Shown one piece after another: positions 46,271 to 58,589 of a stretch of DNA of 64,000 nt; the stretch's first letter is position 1, and every line of letters begins with the position of its first letter. Made by a program: the position numbers and the translations under genes. The DNA comes from Valencia hispanica. Lineage: Eukaryota > Chordata > Actinopteri > Cyprinodontiformes > Valenciidae. The notes under the pieces are model-generated. The model was not told the origin of the DNA. It made no database searches and worked only from the letters and a program-made list of their open reading frames with translations. The stretch is taken from contig OY747721.1 of the NCBI GenBank assembly GCA_963556495.2, positions 9,148,149 to 9,212,148 on the forward strand. Direction: 5' to 3'.

Positions 46271-46612
46271 GTAAACCAATCAGAGATAATTCAATACTGT
46301 TTACGTCTTTCATATTTTACTGTTAGAACAGGTGTTTAACATTTTATTTAATGTTTATTGTAGTTATTTTTGTTGTTTATTTGATTACCAGACATAATTC
46401 GGTAACCATTTGACCATCTGACTCTTTCTATTATAACAATTTATGTATCAAACTAAAGAAAGTAATTATCTGAGCTGAAGGCAACTTTCAAAGCAAGCTG
46501 AGCTTGCTTAACACTTCTGAAGAGCCAAAGGCTGATAGCCTTCATTCCACACATCACTGATGCAGTATTTTATAGATAAGGAACCCCAAGAGAGCACTGA
46601 GTGCATATATTA

Positions 46613-47586
46613 GGTATGTTTCCACTATCGGAACTTCAGGGTAATTTTACTGGAACTTCACAGTATGCACGTGTCTCCAGTACAATGGGCCGGCCCGACA
46701 GGGCTGTTTTCGACGCTCTTTCAGGAACCAACCGAGTACCAATCTTGGGGTATGTGATCGGAAGTGGCCCGGTGGAGTCGCTGGACAGTGGTTAAGTCAC
46801 GCTGATTGGTTGTAATTCAGAGAGAAATGAGCAGATGTCAGCAAACAACTAGTTTGGAAAATTAGAAGAGTTGCTGGGGAAGCAGTTTATAACAACACAG
46901 CAAATAGAAATTAAGCAAGAATCCCTGCTTCTTCAAAGTTTTTATTTTGTTATTTCTACTGCTGTGGGTGCTTTTTGGCGCTGTTCACAGAAGCTACTTA
47001 CTGTCGAAATGGTCGTGATATACGGATGTCACAAGAGCACATTTTTTAAAGGACCAGTTTTATGTGGAGACAAGTAAATAAGTAAAGCTTTATTTATAAA
47101 GCACCTTTCTAGAAATAATCACAAAGTGCTTTACAGTAAAAACATTACAACAATCACAGAACATATAAAATCAGAAAGTAAAAAATTAATTTAAAAAACT
47201 ACTAGGCAAAAGCACGTTTAAAAAGTTTGGTTTTAAGCTTCTTTTTAAAGGAAAATTCTGAATCAGCAGTTCTCAGGCTGAGAGGAAGGGAATTCCGGCC
47301 GACATCCACCACCCCGTATCCTAGCCACCCTGCACTTCCAGGACCTGGTCAGTCCGCCGGTGAGCCCGACCGAGCTCGGTCACACACCCGACCAAAATAC
47401 TCTGCAGCACGCAAAGACTAAGACCCAGGAGCCAAATCCAGTGCCCAAAAACTGATCAGCCCCAGAAACGCCACCTATCCACAGAAGCCACCAGCCCAAC
47501 ACCCCAACACACAAGCAAGGCGGGATGCCAAAAAAAAAAAAAGATCCCGTAAAATTACCCTGTTGTTCCAATAGTGGAAACGTGCC
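46613..47586. mobile_element. DNA transposon with 38-bp terminal inverted repeats
   Basis: The left end (46613-46650, beginning GGTATGTTTCCACTAT) and the reverse complement of the right end (47549-47586, GGCACGTTTCCACTAT) match in about 33 of 38 positions. TA lies on each side, possibly the target duplication. No transposase is seen. A PIF/Harbinger-like origin is possible, but the superfamily is not settled. An unrelated L2-type segment lies inside it. Confidence 0.8.
47070..47545 (-). mobile_element. L2-type 3' segment nested in the TIR element, antisense
   Basis: The complement ends ACTGTAAAGCACTTTGTG, ATTATTTCTAG, then AAAGGTGCTTTATAAATAAA, with a hairpin like that of L2 (47101-47108 with 47123-47129). 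At about 47290-47215 it can be read as SFKKKLKTKLFKRA, like the C terminus of L2 ORF2. The rest, up to a run of A at about 47531, is GC-rich and unrecognised. Confidence 0.6.
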
Positions 47587-47951
47587 TATTGTACAGCATA
47601 TTGGCATACTTTTCAGTTGACCAACAACTCTGTACAATGTAAATGAATGCATGAAATATATTTCTCTGCATATTCAGTCTATTAGTATACATGCTTAACT
47701 TTTTGAAATAAATAACTGAAATAAATAAACTTTTTTAATGACATTCTAATTAATTCAGACAGAAAAGTATATTATTGCTAACTAAATAAATTCCACTTAT
47801 GGTAACTGATTTCCACAGACTAAAGGACTGCAAATGAGATAGCAGGTAGTAAATGGTATACTGTAGAAAAAGTCAATAAATGCATGTATAATGAAATGTG
47901 AAAGCATGGAGCGTGTTAATAATCGTATACATTTAATCATTGTTTTCACAG

Positions 47952-48053
47952 CACTGGGGTAATTACAGTGGCACCAGGTGCTGAGCTGACTGTTGGCCGA
48001 AGCTACGCGCTGACTGTGGAAGCTGTAGACAATGGGCCTGTGCCTCACAGACG
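47952..48053 (+). CDS. pcdh15: pcdh15 exon: EC5, second part
   Basis: 102 bases. One base completes the split serine codon, and it leaves with CG of an arginine codon before GTAGGG. The peptide [20 protein letters not shown], then [13 protein letters not shown], matches protocadherin-15 EC5, including the TGxI and the VEAVDNG strand. Confidence 0.96.
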
Positions 48054-48930
48054 GTAGGGGGTGTCTTTCTTTCTGCTTCGTTGCTCTTTTCCTATGTCTG
48101 TGTGTAGCTGAGGCATGAAAGGTCAGATTTTTACTGTTTTCAGACTCATTGTTGACCCTTCTCAACACCGTCTATGGCTCCCTTTTTATTACTTTGTCCT
48201 CATCAGTCACCACATTATTTTTCAGCTGAATCATTTTTTTTATACACCTTAATTTATATCTCTAAAGAAAAAATTGTCTGGTAGCGTGTGTGACAGAGTG
48301 AACTGGTGTTACAAGGGTGGGGAATTAAAAAAGCCTGAAAGACTTAAGGCAAAGAAAAGAGTGCCTCAAATACCAGCTGGCATTTATTTGAACAAAAAAA
48401 AAAACCTTCTCTTTATTCCCTGAAAGGGAAAATGTCAACTAATTTAGAAAATGTATTCAAATAAATTTCATTCCTCTCTTCAGGGGTTAAATCAATAAGC
48501 AATAGGAGCTTTCACAAAGTCCCTAATGCAGGACTTTTCACAAACTTTTTCCAATCTTCCAGAAAAGGTATCTGATTCAAATGTTCTGTAAACTCACGGT
48601 GGATTGATTTGATTGCAAAAAGTCTTGCAGAGAACAGTTCAATTGGGATTTTCTTTGTTTTAGCAATTACTAAGCAATATTTCAGAACTGAGGTAAATCA
48701 AACCATTGAACCGTTCATGCAGTAGAATCCCATCAAGCCACACTGAACCACAAAATGATGCAACGGTTTTGGCAGATCTTTGATTACCTGGGTGTTTTCT
48801 GCTGCACAGAAAATATCACAAAACAGGGACTCTCTGTGAGACATGTGTTGGGCATTTTGTGGCTTTCAGAACATTTTCATCTTGTTTTCCTCTCGTTTCC
48901 AGTTGGTGTAAGTGCACATTTAAATATACA

Positions 48931-48992
48931 CATACAAGTGTTTTGCCCAAGGACACAACAAACTCTTACCACCTGAGCTACGGTGGCCCTGG
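48931..48992 (-). mobile_element. tRNA-derived SINE fragment lacking the B box
   Basis: The complement starts CCCAGGGCCACCGTAGCTCA, GGTGGTAAGAG (an A box) and goes on directly to TTTGTTGTGTCCTTGGGC. In complete copies of this SINE type (compare 20843) a B box lies between these parts. An internal deletion removed it, so the copy cannot be transcribed by RNA polymerase III in the usual way. Confidence 0.65.
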
Positions 48993-51900
48993 GAATACAG
49001 AAAATGTGCATTTATTTTAAAAAACCCATTGAAACTTACAAAGTCAAGCACATTTCAGTTCTTAAATATGTCAAAATGCACTTGGATTAAGTTTTAGCTT
49101 TGTACTCAGGGGATAGCTGAGCAAAAGGGTAAATTAACACATCACTGTCCTTGAGATGAGACAAACAAGCTGAGTCCCTGCTCTGAAAAACTCAGAACAA
49201 AAGCAGTTATCAGTTAAAAACTCAGGGAAAAATTAACCAAGGTTATCTTTCTTTTTTTAGTAAAAAAATGTTTGAAGAAAATTTTCATTGAAGCTTTGCA
49301 TATGTCATCTGCCACACAAACAAAATTGAAGAACCCACAGATTGCTGATTAAAACTGTATAGTTTGGATTTGACTTAATAATAATGACAATACTTTCTCA
49401 CATTTAGGGTGCTAAATGATGATTCACACCTCTTATTTTGACATTCAATGCAAGAAGTGTGAAGTATATTTAAATCATCTTTGGGACATATGGTGGAGGT
49501 TAAACTGCTGCTGCTTTATTGGTTTCCATTGTGTCCCACTCCATAGTGAAATATTTTTACCACTGAAGTTCCCAACTTTGATGTATAATTTTTTTATCTG
49601 TATTTTTCTACCTCTCCCACTTTAATAAAGTTTCTACTTTGTGGAGTAGAGAGTCTTTTTTGGAATAGCTACAAGTTGGAATAGGCAGGTATAAGATTCT
49701 TACAATATTATATTATAAAAAATTGCATGGTTTCACAGTGTCATAGTATTAACACAAAAATTTAAAGCATAATGTTTGGAATTGAGTTGCATTTATATTA
49801 TATGGAAAAGCATCAGTTATTTGATTACTTCTGCTGAAATACAAAATGTATCATGGTCATAATATTTGCTAGGATATTTATTTAAGTACATAGACACACA
49901 TGTAAAGACTGAAAGCAGGGTGGCTGTGTTTCCAGTGAACTCTAGAAGAAAAATTGCACTACCTATGCAGTATTTCATTTAACGAGTGGTGTCTGTTGCA
50001 AACAAGAATAAATCAGTTTCACTTTTACAATCATCAACATATAAAACATTTTTAGATGGTAAAACCCAAAAAACTTTATGCACCCCTGTCATTGGGCAAA
50101 GGATATAACAATACACAGATGAAATTGAACGTTAGCATAGTCACTGACAGAAACTCAGGTGAGGTAAAAATGCTACATTCTCAAGTTTGACCTCTAAAAC
50201 TTTCAAATTATTGCATCAAATTAGCTCTTCTGCTCTTAAACCTGTGTAGTAAACATGGAGTGTTAAGGGTCTTGAGTTAATGTTAAACATCCGCTAATCA
50301 TCTTTTAAAAATCACACATTTTGCCTACGATTGTGCTCTACATTATAGAAGTAACTGTATCCTATGGTGTTTGCAGAGAATAAACAAATGCCGCTATTCT
50401 TTAGGACTTAATATGACCATTATAGCTACCAAATCAATAAAATGTGAACCACTGCAGAATGAGGTGAGTCCAGTGATTGGCTCAAAGATTGTCACCAGAT
50501 TTCCCCAGACCCACTTTTTATATCAGCAGAAAACATAACCAACATGACAAATCAATATATCTCTCCTCTAGCAATTTTACTGAAACTATGGATCAAGATC
50601 CAAAATGGGCTGTGTCCTCTTCTTGTTGAGCATCAACAAAACATGAGTCACTGCATGTCAATCTCGGTTTTCCATAATTATTGGAGATGTGTGTGATATA
50701 GATGCCCTTACACATTACTAATAATAAATTACACTCAATGGTTTTAATAATACTTTCATTGTAAAGAAAAAAAGAGCAACATCAGACAAAATAGATAAAG
50801 TTGTTAGATAAATAGCCAGACCAATAAAAAAAGAGATAATGTTGCAAAACTGTCCTATAGTGTTCTACAGCTGAAAGTGACTGGAATCTTGCAACAGCAC
50901 AAACAAAGCAGAAAGAAGTCCTAAAAAAAGTTACTGCATCTGTGAGATAATAGAACCTTGATATTAATTGAATTATTTAACACCATCAAACAGAAACTGA
51001 AAGATGACCATCCACAGGTGTAGAACATTGCACACCCTCAGAGCCTTATTTATGTTTTGTTTGCATTCCTGAATATCAGAGTACCCAAAGTTTAATTTAT
51101 TAAGCAATACTCTTTTATTTCTTTGTATTTGTGGATTTGTTGAGTTGATGCCGACATCCAGTCAAAGTTTTATTTCAAAAGGCCTATGCATTTGAAATAT
51201 TAAAAACATTATGTTCAGTATTTTTTATTTACCTCTTTTCATTACTGTAACTGTATATTCATTAAAAATGTCTTTTTTTAGCAAGTGTAACCAAGCATAA
51301 GATGAAAATCACTAACATCACTTTTCTGGTAAGCTTTAAAGTTATGCCTTCTGAGGTAATGTTAGTTCATACAACCTAGCTGAAGCAGACTGTTTCACTA
51401 CCACTACAAGGCCATTGAGGATGCACAGGAGTATAGAACAAGGTAAAGATGAGAAAAACTAACAAAATGTGTCTTCGTGTTTGGAGGTCAAGTATGGCTT
51501 GCAATAGCTGGATTTTACACCGTTTCACAAAGAGGTAGTCAGGTGAATATGCAAAAAGGTGTAACCTTACAATTGCACAAGTGTTTAGTCGGATAATAAA
51601 ATCCTTACAAAAAGAGAAACTGAAGCACAATTTCAGGGACATTCTGTTTGGAAAAACAGTGGTGAAGGAAAAGGTTTGTAAATAGAGCATATTGAACATT
51701 TCGAGTTGTTTATCAGGGGGAAAGTAAATACTATGCAATTAAGTCTTTATTTACCAAAGTGAAACGATCATCTGTCAGATCCTCAACCAAATGCTTTTTC
51801 TCTTCATGCTTTGTGAAAATAAAAAGTCGATTTAATTTCCTTTTTCCCTTCCACTAACTTTCTTTTGCTAATGCAATAACACTTAAACACATTTCGATTC

Positions 51901-52394
51901 GTCCCTTATTAAAATACTGTTCTGTAAACCACTTTTCCAAATCTAGCAGCATGAAAAGTTATTGGATACCCTTTATTCTCGATCCCATTAGGCTGACATG
52001 TAAGTTGAAACATAGACATTTAACATTACATAGGAAAAATAAGTACTCAGAATGTCAATGTTTTTCTCAGTAAATAAATATCTAATCAGCGCATTGACAT
52101 GAAATGCAAATATGTCTATAACAATGCAACAAATTCAGGCATGCAAACAATTCAACATGAATAAGTGTGTAAATTCTGTGTTATAAAGTAGAATGACATA
52201 AGATAGGTATTGAATACGCTTTCTGAAGTTTATTAAACTTACTAAAAATGTTTTTTTTTTGGTACGTAAGGGTGTGATCTGTGTGGAGAAATTAGCCTCA
52301 TGCATTAATTAGGTGTGATTTTGACCCTTTCTTCCACACAAACTTTCTTCAAATCTTGAGGGTTGTTTTGTGCCTCTTCTATACATTCTGATTT

Positions 52395-52750
52395 TCAGTT
52401 ATCTGTAATTTCCTTCATTTTATGAAACAACTCTCTTAGCACAATAATCCCTAAAAGCTCCAGAGCCATCCCTAAAACAGAGCCATACTTGTTTATCAGC
52501 TTGTTGAGCTTTTTTATCCCATTGGCTCTGATGCTACAGCCCTGACAGATCATGACTGGAGACACTGCACTCTCCACAACATTTATAAAGGATATGCAGC
52601 ATCTTGCTGCAAACACTGAACAACTGAAGCTTCCTTAAGAAGCAAGTCTGCCCAGTCCCTTCTTCTGACCATGTGATGCTTGTCTGTTGTCTCATTGCAT
52701 TCAAGATGAGATGATTGTTCCCACATAATGCCACAAAGCAGTCCAACTCT
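52395..52750 (-). pseudogene. LINE ORF2 relic (CR1/Rex1-like), antisense
   Basis: Two minus-strand frames carry RT C-terminal pieces. One has FSVCSKMLHILYKCCGECSV (52625 region). The other has ANGIKKLNKLINKYGSVLG then MALELL (about 52535-52465), closely like the RLNKLIRKAGSVLG segment of fish LINEs. They are in different frames, so the copy is shifted and dead. Further upstream (to 53036) the similarity is lost. Confidence 0.65.
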
Positions 52751-53191
52751 TCTCTGTACCCAGCATCTTGCCTATGTCCAATACATCAGACACTTTTGGA
52801 ATCTGAGTATTTCTGCTGACTTGTACAGGAAATCTGAGGTGTCCGGAGTCAAAAGGAATGGTGAGAGTACAGTCCCCTGAGGTGCTACTGTGCAGCTGAC
52901 ATCCTGGCCATTCACACATCTTCAGTCTCAAAAAGATGCACAATTCAGTCACCGAACTTTTACCCATCATTACATGCTTCTTCAGTGAAACATTGGTTAT
53001 GATAAAATTTGTATAGCCTATCAAATAATAAATCATTTTATGATGATTTGCACTGATAGGAGGAAGGACTCCTTTTTAAAGCTAAATTTTTTTAACTAGT
53101 TAAAACATTTTTTGGCTATGTCTGTTTGGAGCTTCGTTTTTGTGTGATGTTCATTCCATTTGTCATTCCACTATAATACTCATTAGTTAAC

Positions 53192-53736
53192 TTAAAGCAG
53201 CAGTCCTGAGAATATATTTATGTATCAAAGGTGTATAAATCTTTTATGATAGTGGGGTTAAATACTATGATAAAAGGCTAGTGCTCCACAACACTTGTTA
53301 TTTTTCTTAATCCCACATTCCTCCCGTAGACCCCTATGCATTTCACACTGAGCGCCGAATTTTTTTAGCCAATAGAATTCGAGTTTCCGCATTGTCGGTT
53401 GTCAATCAACTGGCATTCAGATTGCGCAAACATGTGAACATGGGGCCACACAGACTGCTCCGTGTTTTCCCGTTTACAGTCGCCATATTGTGAGAGAGCA
53501 TCAGTCATGCAGAAGTTGCTCACCTCCGAAATGTCCATAGCAAAAATACAATTGGGAGGTGCTCAATAGCTCGTGCTGCTTACTTCATTGACTCGCTGTG
53601 TCGCCACAGGGGATGCGCGTTTACAACTGCTGCAGTAGGGCTGGAGGGAGGGGAGTGGGGAGTGTTTTTGGAGGGGCCTTGGTACTTTGGATTCAAAAAA
53701 TCTCTCTCCCTCAAATACTCCGGACTGGAGCTTTGA
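53192..53736. mobile_element. CpG-rich inverted-repeat element, possibly TTAA-targeting
   Basis: The left end TTAAAGCAGCAGTCCTGAGA and the reverse complement of the right, TCAAAGCTCCAGTCCGGAGT, match at about 15 of 20 positions. The interior is rich in CG dinucleotides (GAGCGCCGAA, TCGCCATATTG, GGATGCGCG), unlike the surroundings. No gene is seen. A Kolobok-like or piggyBac-like MITE is possible from the TTAA at the left. Confidence 0.55.
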
Positions 53737-54558
53737 AGCGTAATTTCTTCTATTTCTTTGTGTGGATAATTTGGATTGTTATTGACATCTGGTGGGAATT
53801 TGATGTCGATCTGTATTAAAAATAGATGTAGCATACTCAGCTAAATATTGATGTACTTAATTCCCTGCTGTTTCCAATTCCTATAATACTATTCATAAAT
53901 CAAAATTCTTTGTAAACCAAAAAAAGAAAAAAAAAGTTTACAACTGTGTCTCTAATTCCATTAGTAACACTTTGTTTTAATGTGAGTGTAAAGTTTCCAT
54001 GGGAAATTCCAAAGTTTTAAGTAGCTAAGACTGTGTTAACTGGAAAAAAAGGCACCAAAGGGCAAACTGTTTTCACTTACATTTACTCAACAGGATCACA
54101 TCAAAATGTTCTTTCACTAAAAGGTCACTACCCGTTGGATAACTGAGTCACTGAAGCACCAGAATAAGTTTGCCAGATTGCGCAATAGACAGTTCAAGAT
54201 CCACTGAAAAAAGGCTTTTGTAAAGCCCAGCAGCAAGTCTTCTATTTAAACTCTTGTCACTTACAGTGTTGTTGACTTTAGGTTTTATTGATTAAACACA
54301 GTAACAGCCAGAAAACAAAGTGTGCAGCCGTCTTATCCTAAATCTTGGGAAGTTCAGTATCCCCATGACTGCCTTCACTGTCCTTGTATGATTTGTTACA
54401 TTTCTATTTGCTTTCCTCCTTTTTCCCTCTACTATTTCTCTACTGCTATTGTTAATTTAGCAGACAGCACTGTGTCTATGTGTGTAGTGCTATCCCTATC
54501 TGTTCCATTTGCTGTACCTCATTGTCTTTTGTCTTTCACCTTCTCTCACTCTATTCAG

Positions 54559-54691
54559 GTCTTCCATTACAACAGTCTATATTGAAGTTTTGCCCCCAAA
54601 CAACCAGAGCCCTCCTCGTTTTCCTCGCCAACAATACAACCTTGAGATCAGTGAAGCTATGAGGACTGGTGCTACACTTCTTAATCTGCAG
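54559..54691 (+). CDS. pcdh15: pcdh15 exon: end of EC5, EC5-EC6 linker, start of EC6
   Basis: 133 bases. One base completes arginine, then 44 codons, ending before GTAGAC; the acceptor is [30 protein letters not shown], then [20 protein letters not shown], matches protocadherin-15. The linker reads PPNNQSP, lacking the acidic residues of DxNDN, as in the mammalian protein. Confidence 0.97.
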
Positions 54692-56015
54692 GTAGACACA
54701 CACACAAACGTGCAGAAGCTATAAAGAGTATCAAAAAGAGGTTGATCAAATCTTTGCTGCATTGGCTGCATGATTGCATCCTCTGCTTGTTTAGATAAAA
54801 AAATCTACAGTATTACTTTGGACTTTTTGATTTTTTAAATCCTTTTTTAATCATTTATGCATTACCTTCGGGGTAACCACATGAAGGTTTTATTCATTAA
54901 GGATGATAATCTTTTAAACTCTTACAATAATTAAATGTCATTTTTGTTTTCCCTTTTTAATTAACTTAGCTGCTCATTGCTTTTATCCCTTGGTGACTGC
55001 GTGAGTGCATGCTAAGGAAGGAGTAACACTGTCAGCAAATCAACACCAGTTGATGGAGATTTGGTAATTGCTGATTGTGTCCTCCGGCATTTTGGCTTAA
55101 AGAAATGGTAATCCCTAACAGTTTAAAGAACAAATCTTCAACACCACATTATTACTTATTTCAGGCCTTATAGCCTTATTGGCCTACAGGCCTTATTGTT
55201 CATGGAAGAACCCTTTATGTCCATAGTGTCAATATTTCCCATTAGATTTTATTTATAGTGAACTGTTGAGTCAAATCAGACAGAGTAAGGCTTTTCAAAA
55301 GTAAAAAATGTGACTGGAAATTTGCTTCTGTTTTACTATGTAACAGACTTCCTACATATGCAAAATAAACTACTACGATTGCTTTGAAATTTAGTGATTG
55401 GATCAGTGTTGGAAAGTATCCAGTCCTTAAACACTGCTCATGTATTAACATTAGGATGAGATCTGATAATCTAGAGCTTTTTAATAACAAAAAATAGTTT
55501 CGGTTAGAGAAAAAACTAACAAGCACGAATATATATATATATATATATAAAAAGTTTACTTTTGAAAGATTTTTCTCCTGGTTATTTAAAGGTTTTGTAC
55601 TTTCTTGACTAACAATAATGTGGTTCTGCATTTTTATTGGCAGCAGAGACATTTAAGCAAATGCTGTCTATATTCCTTCTTTCACTCTCTCTTAATGTTT
55701 ACAGAGTTGCATCCAAGCCATAATTACATCAAGAGCTGAATCCAAGACATAATTGTGTGCTCAATAAATGATGCTGTAATCAGCACCTACTTGCACTGCA
55801 CTCAGGTTACTATAAGTCTACATGATTCATTTTATTACTTTGTCCCCCCCTTACATTTTCTGCAACTTAAGGGAAAGTATCATGATATGCAACAGGTTCT
55901 GCCACAAAAACCACTATGTTTCCACCTCACAGGTGTTAATTCTAAAAATTACAACATATGTAAAAAATTTCAAGCCTGGCTTTTGTGTATGTTTAACTGT
56001 CTATTTCCTTTTAAG
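54692..56015 (+). other. pcdh15: pcdh15 intron, 1.3 kb
   Basis: The donor is GTAGAC and the acceptor TATTTCCTTTTAAG. It contains a TA repeat at about 55529-55549. I see nothing else that can be named. Confidence 0.88.
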
Positions 56016-56095
56016 GCAGTGGATCGAGAGAAGGATCCAATAGTCTACAAAATCCAGAGTGGAGATTTTAATGAAAGTTTTGCACTGCAGCAGAA
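56016..56095 (+). CDS. pcdh15: pcdh15 exon: EC6, first part
   Basis: 80 bases, phase 0 in and two bases (AA) out, before GTAAGT. AVDREKDPIVYKIQSGDFNE, then SFALQQ, aligns with the protocadherin-15 EC6 stretch ATDREGDSITY. The VDREKD motif is in the position of the calcium-binding DRE. Confidence 0.95.
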
Positions 56096-56198
56096 GTAAG
56101 TCTAGAAAAATAAGATCAAGATGTATTTTTTCGGTGTATAACTGAGAGATGGCTGTATACTTCCTGAAACTATAGACATACCGTATATGTTACAATTT

Positions 56199-57003
56199 TA
56201 CAGTCCCTTTCAAAAGATATTCATACCCCTTGAACATTTTCAGATCTTTTCATGATAAAACCATAAACTTCAGTGTGTCTTAATGAAATTTTATGTGACA
56301 GTCCAGTACAAAGTCATACATAGTTGTGAAGTGGAAGGAAAATGTCCCACAATTTTTTTTAACGTTTATTACAAACAGTGAAATTTGTATTCACTCGATG
56401 CTTTGTGAAACACATTTAGCTGCTGTTACAAATGCAAGTCCTTTGGGGCATGTCTTTTTCCTCTTTACATATCTAGACTGATACTATTGCTCATTCCTCT
56501 TTGTAAATAGTTTCATCAGATTGGATGTAGAGCAGATATACACATTGTCGAGAAAATTATGATTTGATCAAAACCATTCTGCTGCAGCTCTTGCCGAATG
56601 TATTGGAAGGTAGTCGGAGTCTCTTGCTACCTCTGTGTTTTATTCCAGGATTGCACTAAATGTTGCTACATCCGTCTTTTTCTTAACTCTGAGTTTCCCC
56701 ACAGCCTAATGCTGCAAAGCATTTTTTCCCCTGGGGTTGCATGTTTGTTTGCCCTTTAATGGGACTGTCCAGGCTGTATCCACCCCTTGCCCATTGACCA
56801 CTGGCGACAGGTGCCAGCTCCTTTCCACCTTGTAAGAATTAAGCAGGTGAATGGATGTCTAATGTTCCTTCCATGTCCTAGTTACGCACTTCTTTGTGTT
56901 GGTCTCTAACAAATAAATCTAAAAACATATAAAAGTTTTTTTGTTCTTACATGACAAAATATGAAAAGGTTAAGGGGTATGAATATTTTTACAAGGCACT
57001 GTA
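56199..57003 (-). mobile_element. Tc1/mariner-type element with inverted ends at TA sites
   Basis: The left end TACAGTCCCTTTCAAAAGAT, ATTCATACCCCTTGAAC and the reverse complement of the right, TACAGTGCCTTGTAAAAATA, TTCATACCCCTTAACC, are imperfect inverted repeats with TA at each edge. The interior carries degenerate complement of a Tc1-like gene (AATGCAAGTCCTTTGGGGCA). It has no open transposase. Confidence 0.8.
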
Positions 57004-57705
57004 GCTATAGAGTTTGTCTGAAAGTCATTTTATGCTAGGTTCCATTTAAAATCTGATAAGGGTATTTCAAGACAAACCCCTACATCTCTGATATTCACTC
57101 TACCACAATACACTTATACGCTTAGAGGTTTTATAATACTTTTTTCATTTATGAATTGATTATGCAATCAATTTAAAATATATGCCTGGGAGTAAGATGA
57201 AATTATTTCTTCATTTCAACAGTGAAGAGGTGTGGGAAAGAGAAAAAGCTAGTAGTGAAAGGCTCTCAATATTATAGAAGGGAGGAGGGAGAAAATAATC
57301 TATATCTTGATAATGCAGAAAAAAGGATGAAAAAGGTCAACAGTGATGAACACAACTGTGTTTTAAGGGTAAATGTATGAAAGGGGTATGAAAATTTTTT
57401 GCAACCACCACCCCTAATTTTTAGATTTTGGTAACATTTACCTGAATGTCTATGACAATGTTCAAAAACAAGCCCAAATGTTGGAGTACCTAAACTGTGT
57501 TTTCTACACAGTAGCATAATGAGTGCAAACTTGTAAGATCCTTTGCTGTCTATTATAGCGACAGCACCCAGGAGGATGTTTTTTGTCAATGAAAGGATAG
57601 GTATAAGCTGCCATCTGGATTACCAAATTACCCATAATCAGAGTAAAAAGCACACCTCCTGTTGTATAGTCTTTTCTCCAGTGCAGCCTCCTAAGAAGCC
57701 ATTTA

Positions 57706-58295
57706 CATATAGCGCCTTGCAAAGTAAAGGACTCATTTCTTCTGCTTCTTCACCTTTTGTCACATTGCAACCCCAAATTCCAAATTATTTTATTGTTGTT
57801 GTTTTTTTATAATAGACCAACGCAAAGCAGTTCATAACGGTAATGTGGAAGGACAGATACATGGTTTTGTTTGGCCTTCTTTACTTATGTACCCCTAAAT
57901 AAAACCTCGTCAAGCTAATTACTTTGTGGAGTCTACAACTTGGTAAATACAGAACCTTTCCAAAAAATTTGAATATCATGGAAAAGTTTATTTATTTCCA
58001 TAACTCCATTCAAAACGTTAATCTTCAATAGATTATAGATTCAGGGCCCACAACTTAAACAAGTTCAAGTATTTAGTTGTTTATGTGTACATAATTTGGG
58101 CATCCAGTTCATAAAACCCACGAAAACAGGAATTCAAAAAATCCTGGGTAAAACCATGTAGCAAATTCCATCCATTTTACAATTACGTGTTGCTTAGTAT
58201 TGTTCAAAAACATAAAATCCTAATAAAATACATTAAAGTTTGCAAATGGCAAAGTGTGAGCAGAGTTCAGTGGGTATGAATCACTGCAACAAAGT
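57706..58295. mobile_element. Second copy of the same Tc1/mariner-type family, decayed
   Basis: The left part TATAGCGCCTTGCAAAGTAA and TTTTGTCACATTGCAACCCC, with ATAGACCAACGCAAAGCAG, matches the family's outer sequence. The right part ATCCTAATAAAATACATTAA and GTGGGTATGAATCACTGCAA resembles its opposite end. About 590 bases, so mostly ends. An unrelated insertion or drift fills the middle. Confidence 0.6.
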
Positions 58296-58589
58296 CTAAA
58301 TATTTAGTTTTCAACTAATTTAAATTCTACTTGTATTTGCATACAAACAAATCTTGCAAATGCATGAAATTAGAAGGAGTGCTACACATGATTAGCAATC
58401 AGTGACTTTTGAGCAGAAACTTCTCGTCTCAGTATTCTACACCATGCTATTTTGATTTGCCCTGCTTTGTCTTTTGTCTGTTTTTTACTGATGATTTCTA
58501 TTGTTTGCTCCCTTTTATATTCATGCTCTGATCTCTTGAGTTATATACCTTCAATGTCAACCTGATCTGTTTGTGTTCTCTATCTTCAG

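Larger units (their letters stand above)
46271..47951 (+). other. pcdh15: pcdh15 intron, 1.7 kb
   Basis: The donor is GTAAAC and the acceptor ATTGTTTTCACAG. A DNA transposon with a nested L2-type tail fills 46613-47586. The remaining parts show nothing nameable. Confidence 0.88.
48054..54558 (+). other. pcdh15: pcdh15 intron, 6.5 kb
   Basis: The donor is GTAGGG and the acceptor CTCTATTCAG. A SINE head fragment, a LINE relic and a CpG-rich inverted-repeat element are listed separately. In 48054-48930, 48993-52394, 52751-53191 and 53737-54558 I see no gene or nameable repeat. Confidence 0.85.
56096..58589 (+). other. pcdh15: pcdh15 intron, 2.5 kb
   Basis: The donor is GTAAGT and the acceptor TCTCTATCTTCAG. 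Two Tc1-type elements are listed separately. The rest is AT-rich without a recognisable feature. Confidence 0.88.

Noticed and set aside
52701..53036. 111-codon antisense frame next to the LINE relic
   Set aside because: No similarity to RT beyond the piece ending near 52750.
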